A stretch of 64,000 nucleotides of DNA from Streptomyces cyaneus. GTDB taxonomy: Bacteria > Actinomycetota > Actinomycetes > Streptomycetales > Streptomycetaceae. This document shows, one piece after another, positions 1-9,600 of this stretch (its first letter is position 1; each line of letters begins with the position of its first letter). Under the pieces are notes generated by a model. The model was not told where the DNA came from, did not search any database, and saw nothing but the letters and a program-made list of their open reading frames with translations. The stretch spans positions 1-64,000 of the forward strand of contig NZ_ML138680.1 of the NCBI RefSeq assembly GCF_004028635.1. The letters are read 5' to 3'. The position numbers and the translations under genes were made by a program.

Positions 1-159
1 GGCGACGGCGGCACCAGGCGACCGCCCGCATGTGCCACTACAAACGGCGCACTGCGACGACAAGTCACGAACCGCCATCACATGACGCATCGCCAGTCAG
101 GTAGCCTCAGAAACAGCACCCTGACCAGCACAGATACCGAAACGCTGCTGGAGTACTAG

Positions 160-1070
160 GTGCTGTCTCTTTGGTCATCTACGGGCCCAGATGAGGATGG
201 CCGCGAGGTGAAGTGCGGCCTGGTAGGCGATGGCGAGTTTGTCGGTGCGCATGGCCAGGCCACGCCACTGCTTGAGGCGGTTGATGCACCGCTCGACCGT
301 GTTCCGCTGCTTGTAGGCATCGGCATCGAAGCCCAGTGGCCGACCGCCACGCGGGCCGCGCCGGAGCCGGTTGCGGACCTGGTCCACGGGCTGCGGGATG
401 ACCGCCCTGATGCGCCGTTGCCGCAGGTGGGACCGGATCGCGCGGGAGGAGTACGCCCGGTCCGCGATCACCATGTCCGGTCTGGTGCGGGGACGCCCCC
501 GCCCGGCGCGGGGCACTCGGAGCGCGGCCATCACGGCGGTGAACGACGGTGCGTCACCTGCCTGCCCGGCGGTGACCGTGATGGCCAGAGGCCGTGCCCG
601 GCTGTCGCTGGCCAGGTGGACCTTGGTGCTCAGGCCGCCGCGGGAGCGTCCGAGGGCGTGGTCGGCGGGCTCTCCACGGATCAGTTCACCCTTTGCGGGC
701 TCCGGCAGCGTGCTGGTGGGCCCGGCAGACGGTGGAATCCACCGAGGCAGTCCAGCCGATATCGTCGTCGGCGTCCGCCGCGGCCAGGACGGCGGCGAAG
801 ATCTTCTCCCACGTTCCGTCGACGGCCCAGCGCAGCAGTCGCTTGTGCGCGGTCTTGAAGGAGCCGAGTTCTGCGGGCAGGTCGCGCCAGGGCGAGCAGG
901 TGCGGTACTTCCACGCGATGGCCTCGATCGTGCGGCGGTGGTCGGCCCATCGTCGTCCACGGACCGGATCGGCCGGCATCAACGGCTCGATCCGGTCCCA
1001 CATCGCATCACTGATCACCAACCGGACAGACACATCCGATCAACTGCTCAGCGCATCAAAGAGGCACGCC
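160..1070 (-). mobile_element. IS5-family insertion sequence
   Basis: The element contains a DDE transposase read on the minus strand and is bounded by imperfect inverted ends: GTGCTGTCTCTTTGG on the left at about 161-175, and on the right, read inward from about 1070, GCGTGCCTCTTTGATG. The left flank is CTAG and the right flank CTTAG, so a CTAG-like target duplication is possible but not exact. The first 155 bases of the window, left of the element, hold no gene I recognise. The element ends next to a truncated IclR gene, which suggests that insertion or later deletion removed that gene's 5' end. Confidence 0.75.
175..1033 (-). CDS. IS5-family transposase in two overlapping frames
   Basis: The amino-terminal part (1033 down to 686, 115 aa) starts MSVRLVISDAMWDRI and carries the helix-turn-helix segment and first catalytic Asp region (SVDSTVCRAHQHA). 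It stops just after ARKG. The carboxy-terminal part continues in another frame from about 690 to 175 (KGELIRGEPADHALGRSRGG, then IADRAYSS, then the RNTVERCINRLKQWRGLAMR signature with the last Glu). The two parts join only if the ribosome changes frame around the CGC-AAA-GGG-TGA sequence. Many IS5 elements in actinomycetes produce transposase this way, but a plain frameshift mutation would look the same. Both halves keep the conserved residues, so the element may be active. Confidence 0.75.
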
Positions 1071-1194
1071 TTAGCCCCCGCTACTAGCTCCCCCTGCTAA
1101 TCCCTCGCTGCCATGCGCGTGGCCGCCGCGAAGACCAGGTCGGCGTGGAGTTCGAACATGGCCACCAGGTCGACGCCGTGGCGTCCGGGAGGGC

Positions 1195-1485
1195 ATGGAG
1201 GTGGTCTACCTCGAACGCATCCACGGCCACGAGGCCCTGCGGCTGCCCTCCTGCATCGGCGGCAGCCTGCCGCTGAACTGCGCCGACGTGGGCAAGGCCC
1301 TGCTGGCCTTCTCCGGTGCCGAGTTGATGGAGGAGGTGCTGTCCCGTCCGCTGCAGCTGCACAGCCTCACCTCGCACTCGATCACCGACCCGGCCCGCCT
1401 GCGCATGGTCCTGGAGAAGATCCAGGTGTCGGGCCTCGCCTACGAGGAGCAGGAGGCCGCGCCCGGCGTGAGCTGCCTTCGGGGC
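1195..1485 (+). pseudogene. IclR-family regulator, carboxy-terminal remnant
   Basis: The translated stretch GMEVVYLERIHGHEALRL, followed by PLNCADVGKALLAF and SITDPARLRMVLEKI, is the typical effector-binding (IclR_C) domain. The winged-helix DNA-binding domain is absent: the frame cannot be followed upstream of about 1180, and the IS element begins 100 bp away. The carboxy end is also lost at about 1485, where the sequence runs into the 3' end of the acyl-AMP ligase gene. On the minus strand, 1089-1190 reads a short piece resembling the last helix of a GntR/FCD-type regulator (MFELHADLVFAAATRMAARD, then stop), so this 400-bp stretch appears to be a scrap heap of regulator fragments. No functional product is expected. 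Confidence 0.6.
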
Positions 1486-1504
1486 CGGGGGTCCGTGCGG
1501 CGCG

Positions 1505-3334
1505 TCAGGGGCTCGGTCGAGGGGTCGGGTCGGCCGGGGCGAGGAGGTCCGAGTGCAGCGGATCGAGGCCCGTCGAGCGGAGTTCGTCGCGGGTTCGTGA
1601 GCGCTGGATCTTGCCGCTGGTGGTGCGGGGCACGCTCATCGGTCCGACGATGACGACTTGGACGGCCAGCCGCAGTTCTTGGGCCAGGCGCTTTCTGATG
1701 AGGTCGGCGAGGGCTGCGGGCGTGCGGCCGCTCAGGTGGAGCGGTCGGAGCTCCTGGACGAGGACGATCTGCTCCTGGCCGGAGGCGTCGGGCAGGGCGA
1801 AGGCGGCGCAGGGGCCGGTCGCGGGGTCGGTTGTCTCGCTGATGCGTTCAATGTCCTGGGGGTGGATGTTGCGGCCGTTGACGATGATCAGGTCCTTGGC
1901 GCGGCCGGTGACGTAGAGCTCGCCGTCCTGGAGGAAGCCGAGGTCTCCGGTGCGCAGGTACGGGCCGTCGCCGTCGGCGGTGACGGCGCAGAAGTGGTCG
2001 GCGGTGGCGTGTGGGTCGTTGAGGTAGCCGTCGGCGATGCTGTCGCCGCGCACCCAGACCTCGCCGACCTGTCCGTCCGGTAGGGGAGAGGAGGTCGTGG
2101 GGTCGACGATCCTGACCTCGGCGCCGGTGGGGCGGCCGCAGCCGACCAGGGCGACGCCGTCCGGGGTGGGCGCGGCGCGCCCGGTCTCCAGGGCGTCCCG
2201 GTCGAAGCGCGTCACGGTCGGGCCGCTGCCGCAGGACGTGCCGGTCACCATGAGGGTGGCCTCGGCCAGGCCGTAGCTGGGCGCCCAGATGTCCGGACGG
2301 AAGCCGATGGGGGCGAGTCGGCGGGCGACCGCGTTCAGGACGTCGGCGCGGACGGGCTCGGCGCCGCTCAGTGCGAAGCGCAGGCAGTCCAGGTTCAAGT
2401 CCGGGTTCAAGTCCGGGTCCAGGTCGGTGAGTTGGCCGTCCTTGAGGCTCCTCAGCAGCCAGTCGTAGCCGAAATTCGGGGCGAGGGTGTAGAAGGCCCG
2501 GTACCGGCTGATCATCTGGAGCCACAGCAGCGGGTGGGCGATGAAGGACACCGGGGAGCAGAAGACTAGGTTGCCGCAGCTCGTGAGCGGGCTGAGCAGC
2601 ATGCCGACCAGGCCCATGTCGTGGTAGTGCGGGAGCCATCCGGCGCCGCACTGCGACGGGTCGAGGCGCAGTTCGTCCAGGACGTCCTCGGGGAGGAGCT
2701 TCTCCCTGATCGCCAGCAGGTTGTGCAGCAGGTTCCGGTGGGTGATGACGACACCGCGCGGCTCGCTCGTCGACCCGGAGGTGTACTGGATGTAGGCGGT
2801 CGCGGAGAGCTCCAGGGCGAGGGGGGACCAGGCACCGGGGTCCGGCAGGACGGTCCCGCCAGTCCCGCCGTTCCTGTCAGTCCCGCCGTTCCTGTCAGTC
2901 CCGTCGGTCGCGATGCACTCCGTCCGTGATGTGCGGCCCAGACCCGCCAGCCAGGAGCCGAGTCTCGGCTGGTGAGAGGTGTCGCTGAGGACCAGCCCGA
3001 CGTCCGCGTCGCGGATGATGCCCTCGGCGCGTTCCAGGGCCCGCCGGTCGGTGGCCGGCAGCGGTGCGGGGATGGCGACCCGTCCGGAGTACAGGCAGCC
3101 GAGGAAGACCGCGAAGAACTCCAGGCCCGCCGGATACATCAGCAGCACGCGTGCCCCGGGCGGTGTCCGCTCGGCCAGCCATGCCCCCACCGCTCGGGCC
3201 CGTGCGTCGAGTTGGGCGTACCCGAGACGTTCCACCTCGACGAGCTCGCCCCGGACGCTGTCCGCCCGCGCGTACCAGCGGGTGTCGCCGAAGAGCCACA
3301 TCTTCTCGCGCAGGAACCGGACGAGCTCACTCAC
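1505..3334 (-). CDS. fatty acyl-AMP ligase (FAAL)
   Basis: Adenylate-forming enzyme of 609 aa that should activate a fatty acid as acyl-AMP and hand it to a carrier protein rather than CoA. The P-loop-like YTSGSTSEPRGVVITH lies near residue 190. The FAAL hallmark LPHYHDMGLVG follows, then YGLAEATLMVTG and the hinge YVTGRAKDLIIVNGRNIHPQDIE near 500. The GTG start at 3334 overlaps the ACP stop codon (GTGAGTGA), so translational coupling with the ACP decides the start; a longer frame to 3388 would overlap the ACP gene needlessly. Two short in-frame repeats (DRNGGT around 2876-2912 and DLNPDLN around 2395-2430) are oddities in loops. It is the last gene of the cluster A operon and most likely loads the neighbouring ACP. 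Confidence 0.88.
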   Translation of the reverse strand: MSELVRFLREKMWLFGDTRWYARADSVRGELVEVERLGYAQLDARARAVGAWLAERTPPGARVLLMYPAGLEFFAVFLGCLYSGRVAIPAPLPATDRRALERAEGIIRDADVGLVLSDTSHQPRLGSWLAGLGRTSRTECIATDGTDRNGGTDRNGGTGGTVLPDPGAWSPLALELSATAYIQYTSGSTSEPRGVVITHRNLLHNLLAIREKLLPEDVLDELRLDPSQCGAGWLPHYHDMGLVGMLLSPLTSCGNLVFCSPVSFIAHPLLWLQMISRYRAFYTLAPNFGYDWLLRSLKDGQLTDLDPDLNPDLNLDCLRFALSGAEPVRADVLNAVARRLAPIGFRPDIWAPSYGLAEATLMVTGTSCGSGPTVTRFDRDALETGRAAPTPDGVALVGCGRPTGAEVRIVDPTTSSPLPDGQVGEVWVRGDSIADGYLNDPHATADHFCAVTADGDGPYLRTGDLGFLQDGELYVTGRAKDLIIVNGRNIHPQDIERISETTDPATGPCAAFALPDASGQEQIVLVQELRPLHLSGRTPAALADLIRKRLAQELRLAVQVVIVGPMSVPRTTSGKIQRSRTRDELRSTGLDPLHSDLLAPADPTPRPSP

Positions 3335-3593
3335 CGCCGGCTCCGACCCGTCCGGCCAGGGCCTCCTCGACGTATCCGACCACGGCACCGACCGTGTCCA
3401 GCTCCCAGGCGACCTCGTCGGGGATACGCACCCCGAACCGCTCCTCGGCGACGACGGTCATCCGCACCAGGACGAGCGAGTCGAGGGCGAGGTCCGCGAT
3501 GAACGCGGTCTGCTCGTCGACCTGTTCGGGGTCGACGTCACCGAACTCGGCGAGCATCGCCCTCAGTTCGGCGAGGATCTCGGCACGGTTCAC
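3327..3593 (-). CDS. stand-alone acyl carrier protein
   Basis: An 88-aa acidic protein with a four-helix ACP pattern. The phosphopantetheine attachment Ser lies in LALDSLVLVRM near residue 39, followed by EERFGVRIPDEVAWELDTVGAVVGYV. The GTG start at 3593 overlaps the TGA of the upstream ALDH-P450 gene in a GTGA junction, and its own stop overlaps the ligase start, so all three genes are translationally coupled. It is the likely acceptor of the acyl group activated by the FAAL. It could then feed the PKS ketosynthase, or present the substrate to the P450 or the dehydrogenase. The frame is open upstream to 4016, but that part is the out-of-frame shadow of the P450. Confidence 0.88.
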   Translation of the reverse strand: MNRAEILAELRAMLAEFGDVDPEQVDEQTAFIADLALDSLVLVRMTVVAEERFGVRIPDEVAWELDTVGAVVGYVEEALAGRVGAGGE

Positions 3594-6500
3594 CGAACCG
3601 CCCCTTTCTGGGGCTTCTGCATCTTCTGCAGCCTCTGTCCCTTCTTCGCCTTCTGTGTCCTCTGTGTCTTCTGCGCTTTTCGTGGCAGGTCCCAGGCGAC
3701 GGGCAGGGCGCTGAGTCCGCGCTCGAACATGCTGGGCCGCCACCGAGGCGTGCCGTCCAGCCGCAGGCCGGGCAGCCGGCGCAGGACGGTGGTGACGGCG
3801 GCCTCGGCCGTCATCCGGCCGATGAGGGCGCCCAGGCAGTAGTGCGCGCCGTGCCCGAACGCCAGATGGCCGGGGGTGGGCCGGTGCAGATCGAGCCGGT
3901 CGGGGTCGGGGAAGCGGGCGGGGTCCCGGTTGGCCGCGCCGAGGCACAGGAACAGGGACTCGTTCGCCGGGACGGTCACCTCGCCGAACTCGACCGCTTC
4001 GAGGGTGCCCCGCCAACTCGTGAACGGCAACGGGCTCTCGTAGCGGAGGAGTTCACCGATGCCCGTCTCCAGCAGGGTCGGGTCGCCACGGAGTTCGGCG
4101 AGTTGGCCGGGGTGGGAGAGCAGGGCGTACAGGCTGTTGCCGACGCTGTTGATGCTGGGGTCCTGGCCCGCCACCAGCATCATCATGACCTGGCCGTGCA
4201 GCTCGTCCTCACCGATCAGACCGTCCTCGTCGCGGGCCCGGACGAGCAGCGAGATCAGGTCGTCGCCGGGGGCGCGGCGCTTCTCGGCGACGGCCCTGCG
4301 GACGAACGCGTCGATCTCGTGGGCGAGCGCCGCCACGTAGGGGACGTCGTTGTTCCATTCGGCGGTACGCCAGATCATCGCCCGCAGATGGTTCATCCGG
4401 GGCGGGGTTGCGCCGAGGACGGAGAACAGGACGTTGCCGCCGAGCGGGTAGGCGACGGCCGCCATCAGATCGGCACGGCCCCGGTCCACGATCTGGTCGA
4501 TCCGGGTGTCGACGACGCGCTGCACCCGGGAACGCCACTGCTCCTGGCGCGCGGGTGTGAAGAACGGCCGCATGATCGCCCGCAGTTCGGCATGGCGTGG
4601 GTCGTCACTGTCCAGCAGGTGGGTGAAGAGCCGCTCCCGCAGCTCGGACGGCCAGTGCCGCAGCCACATACGGCCGGCGGTGATGCGTTTGCTGTCGCAG
4701 CTCACCCGCGGGTCGGTGTGGGCCCGGCGGACGTCGTCGTAGCGGGTCAGCAGCCAGCCCGGACCGTCCGGGGCCATGATCCGGCTCACCGGCCGGTGCT
4801 CGCGCAGCCAGTGCAGCGTCGGGTACGGGTCGTGCTGGAACGCCTCGGTGAAGGGGGCCGGCAGCCCGCCGGGCAGCTCCTCGGGCGGCCAGCCGGGCGG
4901 GTACTCCCGGACCGCCTCGACCCTGGGCCTGCGTCGCGCCGGGAGGTAGGGGGCGACGCCGTCGGACTGCGCGGGCGGGGACTGCGCCACGGACACGCCC
5001 TGGAGGCGGCTGGTGCGCAGCATCGGGTAGTTGAGCTCGCCGAACCGGTCGCCGCTCAGCCCCGGGCCACCGTGGTTGGACAGGTACGGAACACCCGCGA
5101 GGTGCGAGTCGTTCACCCGGAGCTGGCCGCACGAGCGGACGTCCCGGACGAACCGTTCGACGACCGCCGGGTCCTCGGCCCACAGGGAGTTGCGCAGACC
5201 GTAGGCGCCGGCGGCGACGAACGACACCGTCTCGGCGAGGAGTTCGTCGTCACCGGCGGGCTCGGGGACGACGACGGTCAGCATCGGGAAGAACGTCTCG
5301 TGCCGGACCGACCGCAGCTCCCGCGCCCGGGCGAGCCCGTCGACCCGGATGAGCGCCGGCTCCGCGAAGACGGCGACGTCGCTCTCCCGGCCGCCCACGT
5401 CCAGATGGCGTCCGCCGGTCAGCACCCGGGCGCCCGCCCGCCGGGCGTCGGCGAGCGCGGCGTCGTATCCGGCGGTGTTGGGCGTGGCGGCCAGCACCAC
5501 CTCGGGATCGTCGGGGAAGCCCGGCCGCAACGCCCCGACCCGTTCGGCGAGTTGGTCGGTCAGCCGGTCGGCGATCTCCGGATGGACGAGCGCGATGTTG
5601 GGCGCACAGCAGATCTGCCCGCTGCCGTGGTACGACTCCAGCAGCGCGTCCACGGCCCGGTCGAGGGGCGCGTCGCGCCACACCACGACCATGTCGTTGC
5701 CGCCGAGTTCGAGGATCGGCTTCTTGCCCGCGACGAGGCACGCCTTCTCGATCTGTTCGCCGCGGATCGAGTCGCCGAAGTACAGCACGTCGTCCACCAG
5801 CGGACTGTCCAGCCAGGCGTCCAGCGCCTGGGCCGGATCGGTGCACAGCGCCGACAGGATTCCGGGCGGGGCACCGGCCTCGGCCAGCGCCGGCACGGCG
5901 ATCCGCTCCAGCAGATACATCGCGGCGATCGGCGCCTGCCGGGACAGCCGCACCACCAGCGCGTTGCCCGCCAGCACGGACTGGAAGGCCGCGCCGACAC
6001 TCAACGCCGGCGTGTTCTGCGGCGGCTGCACGCATACGACGCCGTCCGGCACCCGGCGCAGCGACACCGTCCGTCCGCCGGTGGTGTGCCGTGTCTCCAG
6101 CTGCCGCAGACACCAGTCGGTGGTCTCGGCCCCGAAGAAGGTGACGAGGTCGGCGACCTCCATGCGGGCCAGCCGGACCGGGTGCCCTTCCTCGACCAGG
6201 AGGTCGGTCAGCGCGTCCGCGTGCTCTCGCAGCCGTGTGCGGAACGCGTCGGCGACGGCGGCGCGTCGGGCTCGCGGACTGCCGCCCCATTCGTCCGCGG
6301 CCGCCCGTGCGGTGCGCAACGCGGTCTGCATGAGGCCGGGTCCGGCGACGGCGCAGCGCCCCAGGATCGTCTCCGGGTGGGCGTCGGGGCCCATGCGCCC
6401 GGCGTTGAGCGCGTTGCGGTAGCAGCCGCCGCCGATGGGGTCGTCGATCAGCGCGCTCGCGCGCAGTGCGTAGACCCACTCGGTCGGGCTGGGGACGGCG

Positions 6501-6643
6501 ATGCCGCCGATGAGGGGACCGAAGCTGAGAAGGCCTTCGATGCGGTCCGCCGCCGGGGCATCGGCCGTCGGGGTGTCGGCCGTCGGGGTGTCGGCCGTGG
6601 GGGTGTCGGCCGTGGGGGTATCGGGTTCCTGACAGGTCACCAT
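3590..6643 (-). CDS. aldehyde dehydrogenase-cytochrome P450 fusion protein
   Basis: One continuous frame of 1017 aa encodes two enzymes. Residues about 35-575 form an aldehyde dehydrogenase-superfamily domain, with LELGGND supplying the general-base Glu and GSGQICCAP the catalytic Cys near 345. The usual KPS of the NAD site reads RLS, so cofactor use may differ. Residues about 600-990 form a bacterial P450: I-helix AGQDPSINSVG near 828, ExxR in ELLRYESPLP, and heme loop FGHGAHYCLGALIGR with Cys near 935. No ferredoxin or reductase domain follows, so separate redox partners are needed. The amino end has four PTADT repeats and the carboxy end is a Lys/Gln-rich tail of about 30 residues. The ATG at 6643 lies 14 bp after the PKS stop. 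Predicted role: oxidise or reduce, and hydroxylate, the polyketide or its ACP-bound acyl group. The domain calls are firm; the substrate is inference. Confidence 0.85.
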   Translation of the reverse strand: MVTCQEPDTPTADTPTADTPTADTPTADAPAADRIEGLLSFGPLIGGIAVPSPTEWVYALRASALIDDPIGGGCYRNALNAGRMGPDAHPETILGRCAVAGPGLMQTALRTARAAADEWGGSPRARRAAVADAFRTRLREHADALTDLLVEEGHPVRLARMEVADLVTFFGAETTDWCLRQLETRHTTGGRTVSLRRVPDGVVCVQPPQNTPALSVGAAFQSVLAGNALVVRLSRQAPIAAMYLLERIAVPALAEAGAPPGILSALCTDPAQALDAWLDSPLVDDVLYFGDSIRGEQIEKACLVAGKKPILELGGNDMVVVWRDAPLDRAVDALLESYHGSGQICCAPNIALVHPEIADRLTDQLAERVGALRPGFPDDPEVVLAATPNTAGYDAALADARRAGARVLTGGRHLDVGGRESDVAVFAEPALIRVDGLARARELRSVRHETFFPMLTVVVPEPAGDDELLAETVSFVAAGAYGLRNSLWAEDPAVVERFVRDVRSCGQLRVNDSHLAGVPYLSNHGGPGLSGDRFGELNYPMLRTSRLQGVSVAQSPPAQSDGVAPYLPARRRPRVEAVREYPPGWPPEELPGGLPAPFTEAFQHDPYPTLHWLREHRPVSRIMAPDGPGWLLTRYDDVRRAHTDPRVSCDSKRITAGRMWLRHWPSELRERLFTHLLDSDDPRHAELRAIMRPFFTPARQEQWRSRVQRVVDTRIDQIVDRGRADLMAAVAYPLGGNVLFSVLGATPPRMNHLRAMIWRTAEWNNDVPYVAALAHEIDAFVRRAVAEKRRAPGDDLISLLVRARDEDGLIGEDELHGQVMMMLVAGQDPSINSVGNSLYALLSHPGQLAELRGDPTLLETGIGELLRYESPLPFTSWRGTLEAVEFGEVTVPANESLFLCLGAANRDPARFPDPDRLDLHRPTPGHLAFGHGAHYCLGALIGRMTAEAAVTTVLRRLPGLRLDGTPRWRPSMFERGLSALPVAWDLPRKAQKTQRTQKAKKGQRLQKMQKPQKGAVR
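6560..6619 (-). repeat. four 15-bp tandem repeats encoding PTADT
   Basis: Four near-identical 15-bp units (GACACCCCCACGGCC on the coding strand, with single changes), plus a fifth degenerate unit to 6545, encode a Pro-Thr-Ala-Asp-rich amino-terminal extension before the dehydrogenase domain. The unit length keeps the frame, so copy number could vary without breaking the gene. Confidence 0.9.
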
Positions 6644-6657
6644 GACGGGCCTCCCTT

Positions 6658-9600
6658 TCAGCCGTTGGCGGTGTCGGTGGTGCGCACGCCGAGGCGCAGC
6701 AGCACATGGCGGGCGAGATCGGTGACGGTGACGCCGCCCTGGAGGAGTTCGAGGGGCGGGATCTCGACATCGAGGCGTTGCCGCAGTGTGGTCAGCAGCT
6801 CGGCGGCCATCAGTGAGTCGACGCCGTAGTCCTGCAGCGGCAGCTTCGGGTCGAGGCGGGCGGCGTCGGTCTGCAGGATCTGGGCCAGGTACTCGGCGAG
6901 TGTGTCGCTGACCGTCTTCAGCGCCTCTTCGGCGGTACGGCCGGCCAGGGCCGCCACGAGGTCCTGGCGGGTGTGGCCGCCCATGTCGCCGTCGGCGGGC
7001 AGCAGCGCCGCGAAGCGGGGTGTGGTCAGGGTCGGCAGGAAGGTGCGCAGCCGGGCCCAGTCGTATCGGCCGACGCCGGCGACGGCGCTGCCGGACGCCG
7101 CGAGCGTTGCCAGGGCGGACAGCGCCTCGCGCGAGCCGATGGGGACGGTGCCGAGCGCCTCCATGGAAGGTGCGAGGCCCTCGCGGGCGATATGGCCGCA
7201 GTCCCCGAGCGCACCCCAGTTGACGGCGAGAGTGGGTCGCGCGCCGTGCCGTGTGCGGGCCAGCGCCTCGGTGAACAGGTTGCCGCCGACGTAGGCGGAC
7301 TGCTTGACGTTGCCGACGGCCGTGGCGAAGGAGGAGTACAGCCAGAACAGCCGCAGGTCGTGCTCGCGGGTCAGTGCGTCGAGGATCGCCGCGCCGGCCA
7401 CCTTGGGGGCCAGTACCGCGCGGATCCGCTCGTCGGTGAGTTCGGTGAGCGGGGCGTCGTCGAGCGTCATCGCCGCGTGGACGACACCCGCGAGCCGGTG
7501 CCCGGTGGCGTCGACTCGGCTGATCACCTCGGCCATGGCGGCCGCGTCGGTGACGTCGGCGGCGTACGGGGTGGCGGTCACACCCAGCGCGGCCAGGTCG
7601 GACAGCACCTCGGCAGCCTCCGGACCGTCGGCGCCCCGCCGGGAGACCAGGGCCAGACGGCGGGCGCCGCGGTCGGCGAGCCAACGGGCCGTCGCGGCGC
7701 CGTAGCCGCCCAGCCCGCCGGTGACCAGATAGGTGCCCTCGGGGTCGAGCCGGGGCGGCTCGGGCCGGACGCGGACGGGAACCGGGCCGTCCTGCGGATC
7801 GAGGCTCACGACGACCTTGCCGATGTGCCGCGAGTGCTGCAGCAGCGCGAACGCCTCGCCGACCCGTGCGGCCGGGTACACGGTGTGCGGCAGCGGCCGG
7901 TAGCGGCCGTCCGCCACCCGTTCGGCGACCCCGGACAGCAGACGCCTGCCGTGTGCGAGCCCGGCCGCGTCGCACAGCAGGGCGGTGACGTCGACGCCGA
8001 AGAAGGCGATGTTGCGGCTGAACGGCCGCATGAGCAGCGGCTTGTTGGCGTAGATGTCGCGCTTGCCGAGTTCGATGAACCGGCCGCCGGGCCGCAGCGT
8101 CTCCAGGCCCCGGTCGATGGCCTGCCCGGCCAGCGAGTTGAGCACCACGTCGACCCCGCGCCCACCGGTGATCCGCAGCGCCTGACCGGCGAAGTCCAGG
8201 CTCCGGGAATCCAGTACGTGCTCGATGCCCAGCGCGTGCAGCAGGTCGCGCTTGGCCGGGCTGCCCGCGGTGGCGATCACCGTGGCCCCCACCAGACGGG
8301 CGTACTGGACGGCGGCCAGCCCCACCCCGCCGGCGGCGCCGTGCACCAGCACGGTCTCCCCGGCCGCGAGCCGCGCCAGATCGTGCAGCGCGTAGTGGAC
8401 CGTCAGGAAGGCCACCGGCAGGGTGGCGGCCGCCGCGAAACCGAGACCGTCGGGGATCTTCACGACGGCCGCCGCGGGAGCCACTGTGTGCGAGGCCAGA
8501 CAGGCCGGCGCGACCGCGCAGACCCGGTCCCCGACGGCCACGTCGCCCACGCCCTCGCCCACGGCCGTGACGATCCCGGCGCATTCCAGCCCGGGTCCGT
8601 CCCCGCCGAAGCCCCCTTCGCCCGCCTCCGGGGGCAGCAGCCCCGTCGCCTGCATGATGTCGCGGTAGTTCAGCGCGGCGGCACGCACCGCGATCACCAC
8701 CTCACCGGTCCCGGGAGCGACGGCCGGGGTCCGGGTCCAGACCGGCTCGTACGACAGCCCGGGCGCGCGGATCTGAAGGGCGAAGCTTTCGTCACCGCCC
8801 CGCTCGATGTACTCGCCGGACGGGAGTTCGCGTTCCCGGGGTACGAAGCGGCCGCCCGAGGTGATGACGATCTCGTCCTCACGTGCGGCAGAGCCCTCCT
8901 CGTCACCGAACGACACGGCGGGTTCCAGCAGTTCGCGGGCCAGCCGGTGCGCGTCGACGGCAGGGTCGCCGAGGCGTTCCAGCGACAGCCGGGTCACCCG
9001 CAGGTCGGGGTGCTCGTTGGCCAGCGTGCGGGCCACGCCCCAGGCGGCGGCGTCCTGCGGATGGGCGGCGCGTTCGGGTGCGGGCAGCGCGCCGCTGGGC
9101 CGGGTCACCAGCCACAGGGCGGGCCGGGCGCCGTCCGGGAGGCGCCGGCAGGCCGCGGCCAGGCCACGCAGCGTGGCCGCACGCCGTACGGCCCGGTCGA
9201 GCATCGCCTGCGGATCGGCAGGGGAGTCGACAGGGGAGTCGGCGGGGGAGTCGCCCAGCACGAGCACCACGGCCGGGTCGCCGTCACCGGTGAGCGACGC
9301 CGTCCAGGCCGCAGGGTCGACGGGAGCGGGCGTCACCGGGACGGACCGTGTTCCGCCGTCGGCCAGGAGCGCGGCGAGGTGCTGGGCAAGCGGCGTCTCG
9401 GTCTCGCTCTCCGCGGCCACGATCCACCGGGTGCCGTCGTCCGGGCGGGGCAGCGCGGGTGGGGCGGTCTCGTATGCGGGAGCCGAGGCCAGCAGCACGG
9501 AGAGGCCGTCCCGGGCCGGTGACTCGATACTGCCACCGAGGCAGACGACATCGCCGAGGCCGCATGCGGGCAGCACATCGGCCCACTGGTCCCGGCTCAA

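Noticed and set aside
3593..3690. Low-complexity CAGAAG-like repeat at the P450 3' end, considered as a frameshifted join.
   Set aside because: The frame is clean to the stop that overlaps the ACP start, so it is a real Lys/Gln-rich tail.
6644..8584. The ALDH-P450 frame stays open far upstream, to 8584, through the PKS gene.
   Set aside because: The extra part is Arg/Gly/Pro-rich shadow translation of the PKS KR-ER region; the ATG at 6643 directly follows the PKS stop and begins the real protein.
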